Assembly (NCBI GenBank): GCA_946886925.1 | Contig: CAMPJQ010000141.1 | Location: 1 to 6,983, forward strand | DNA: 6,983 nucleotides | Direction of reading: 5' to 3' | Source of the DNA: an uncultured Terrimonas sp. | GTDB taxonomy: Bacteria; Bacteroidota; Bacteroidia; Chitinophagales; Chitinophagaceae | In this document: piece by piece, positions 6,685 through 6,983 of the stretch | Position numbering within the stretch: position 1 is the stretch's first letter | Layout: every line of letters starts with the position of its first letter | Made by a program: the position numbers and the translations under genes | The notes under the pieces: model-generated | Seen by the model: only the letters and a program-made list of their open reading frames with translations | Told to the model about the DNA's origin: nothing | The model's database searches: none

Positions 6685-6983
6685 TATCTGACGATATCTC
6701 CTTTCAAACGCAGTAATTCGGTTTCAGAAAGTTTGGTATTGTATCTTGCCGCGATCAGGCGGTCATAGGCTTCTTCTAAGCTTTTTTGGGCTTCTCTTAA
6801 TTCTAAAAAGGTAGACACGCCCTGGCGAAAGCGTTCAAGTGCGATCATTACGTTTTCCTTTGCCAGCTCAATATTTTCTTCTTCCAGCCTCAACGCATTG
6901 ATTTGGTATTGATAGCTGTTAAATGCCACTTTAACCCAAACTTCTACCAGGCTCTTTTGTTTGGATACCGCAATATCCTGGTA
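6684..6983 (-). CDS. TolC-family outer-membrane efflux protein, C-terminal 99 residues (start beyond the right edge)
   Basis: The minus-strand frame is open from the right edge of the window (first codon 6983-6981, Tyr) to the TAA at 6686-6684, so only the C-terminal part of the gene is present. The visible sequence is a long amphipathic helical region: LEEENIELAKENVMIALERF, then RQGVSTFLELREAQKSLEEA, then RLIAARYNTKLSETELLRLKG. This is the usual second-repeat helix pair and end of a TolC-type channel; such proteins form trimeric outer-membrane ducts for RND or ABC exporters. A GTG at 6929-6927 is an internal Val codon, not the start. As the gene ends here and faces Uma2 convergently, it is probably the last gene of a leftward operon (adaptor, pump, channel order is common), but those genes are outside the window. 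It is distinct in sequence from the channel half of the fused pump gene. Confidence 0.88.
   Translation of the reverse strand, partial: YQDIAVSKQKSLVEVWVKVAFNSYQYQINALRLEEENIELAKENVMIALERFRQGVSTFLELREAQKSLEEAYDRLIAARYNTKLSETELLRLKGDIVR

Noticed and set aside
6684..6929. Independent 81-residue protein starting at the GTG 6929-6927
   Set aside because: The frame continues open to the window edge with TolC-like residues, so the GTG is an internal codon of a truncated gene.

Overview
The window looks like chromosomal DNA from a Bacteroidetes bacterium, probably of the Chitinophagaceae or a close relative (inference from gene content and style, not a database match). Supporting signs are a CzcA-type RND pump fused to a TolC-like outer-membrane channel domain, start sites preceded by A/T-rich sequence rather than strong Shine-Dalgarno sites, a TAnnTTTG-like -7 element, an A/T-rich degenerate intergenic repeat, and a Uma2-family protein.

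Left to right: (1) 2-391 encodes a small exported Cys/His-containing protein of unknown function, whose start sits at the window edge. (2) 426-4784 encodes a 1452-residue fusion. Residues 1-1038 are a complete heavy-metal-efflux RND transporter (CzcA/CusA family), and residues 1042-1452 are a TolC/CzcC-like outer-membrane factor that still carries what looks like its own signal peptide. (3) 4790-5920 encodes the periplasmic adaptor (CzcB-like lipoprotein). (4) 5921-6047 is a short spacer with a possible promoter. (5) 6048-6581 encodes a Uma2-family PD-(D/E)XK protein. (6) 6582-6683 is a convergent intergenic space with A/T-rich inverted repeats. (7) 6684-6983, minus strand, is the C-terminal end of a second, separate TolC-family protein that runs off the right edge.

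The first three genes are tightly packed (34 and 5 nt gaps) and are best read as one operon for a tripartite metal exporter: inner-membrane proton-driven pump, adaptor and outer-membrane channel. Signature residues favour divalent cations (Zn/Co/Cd/Ni) over Cu(I)/Ag(I). The most interesting point is the pump-channel junction. A run of seven A residues holds the two halves in one frame. Removing one A would give a pump ending in TGA that overlaps the channel's ATG in a classic ATGA arrangement, with a GAGG motif 10 nt upstream of that ATG. The fused protein also has an AQG signal-peptidase-like site between its halves. Fusions of this architecture are, to my knowledge, known in Bacteroidetes, so this is a recognised type of protein with a mechanistically open junction rather than a wholly new system.
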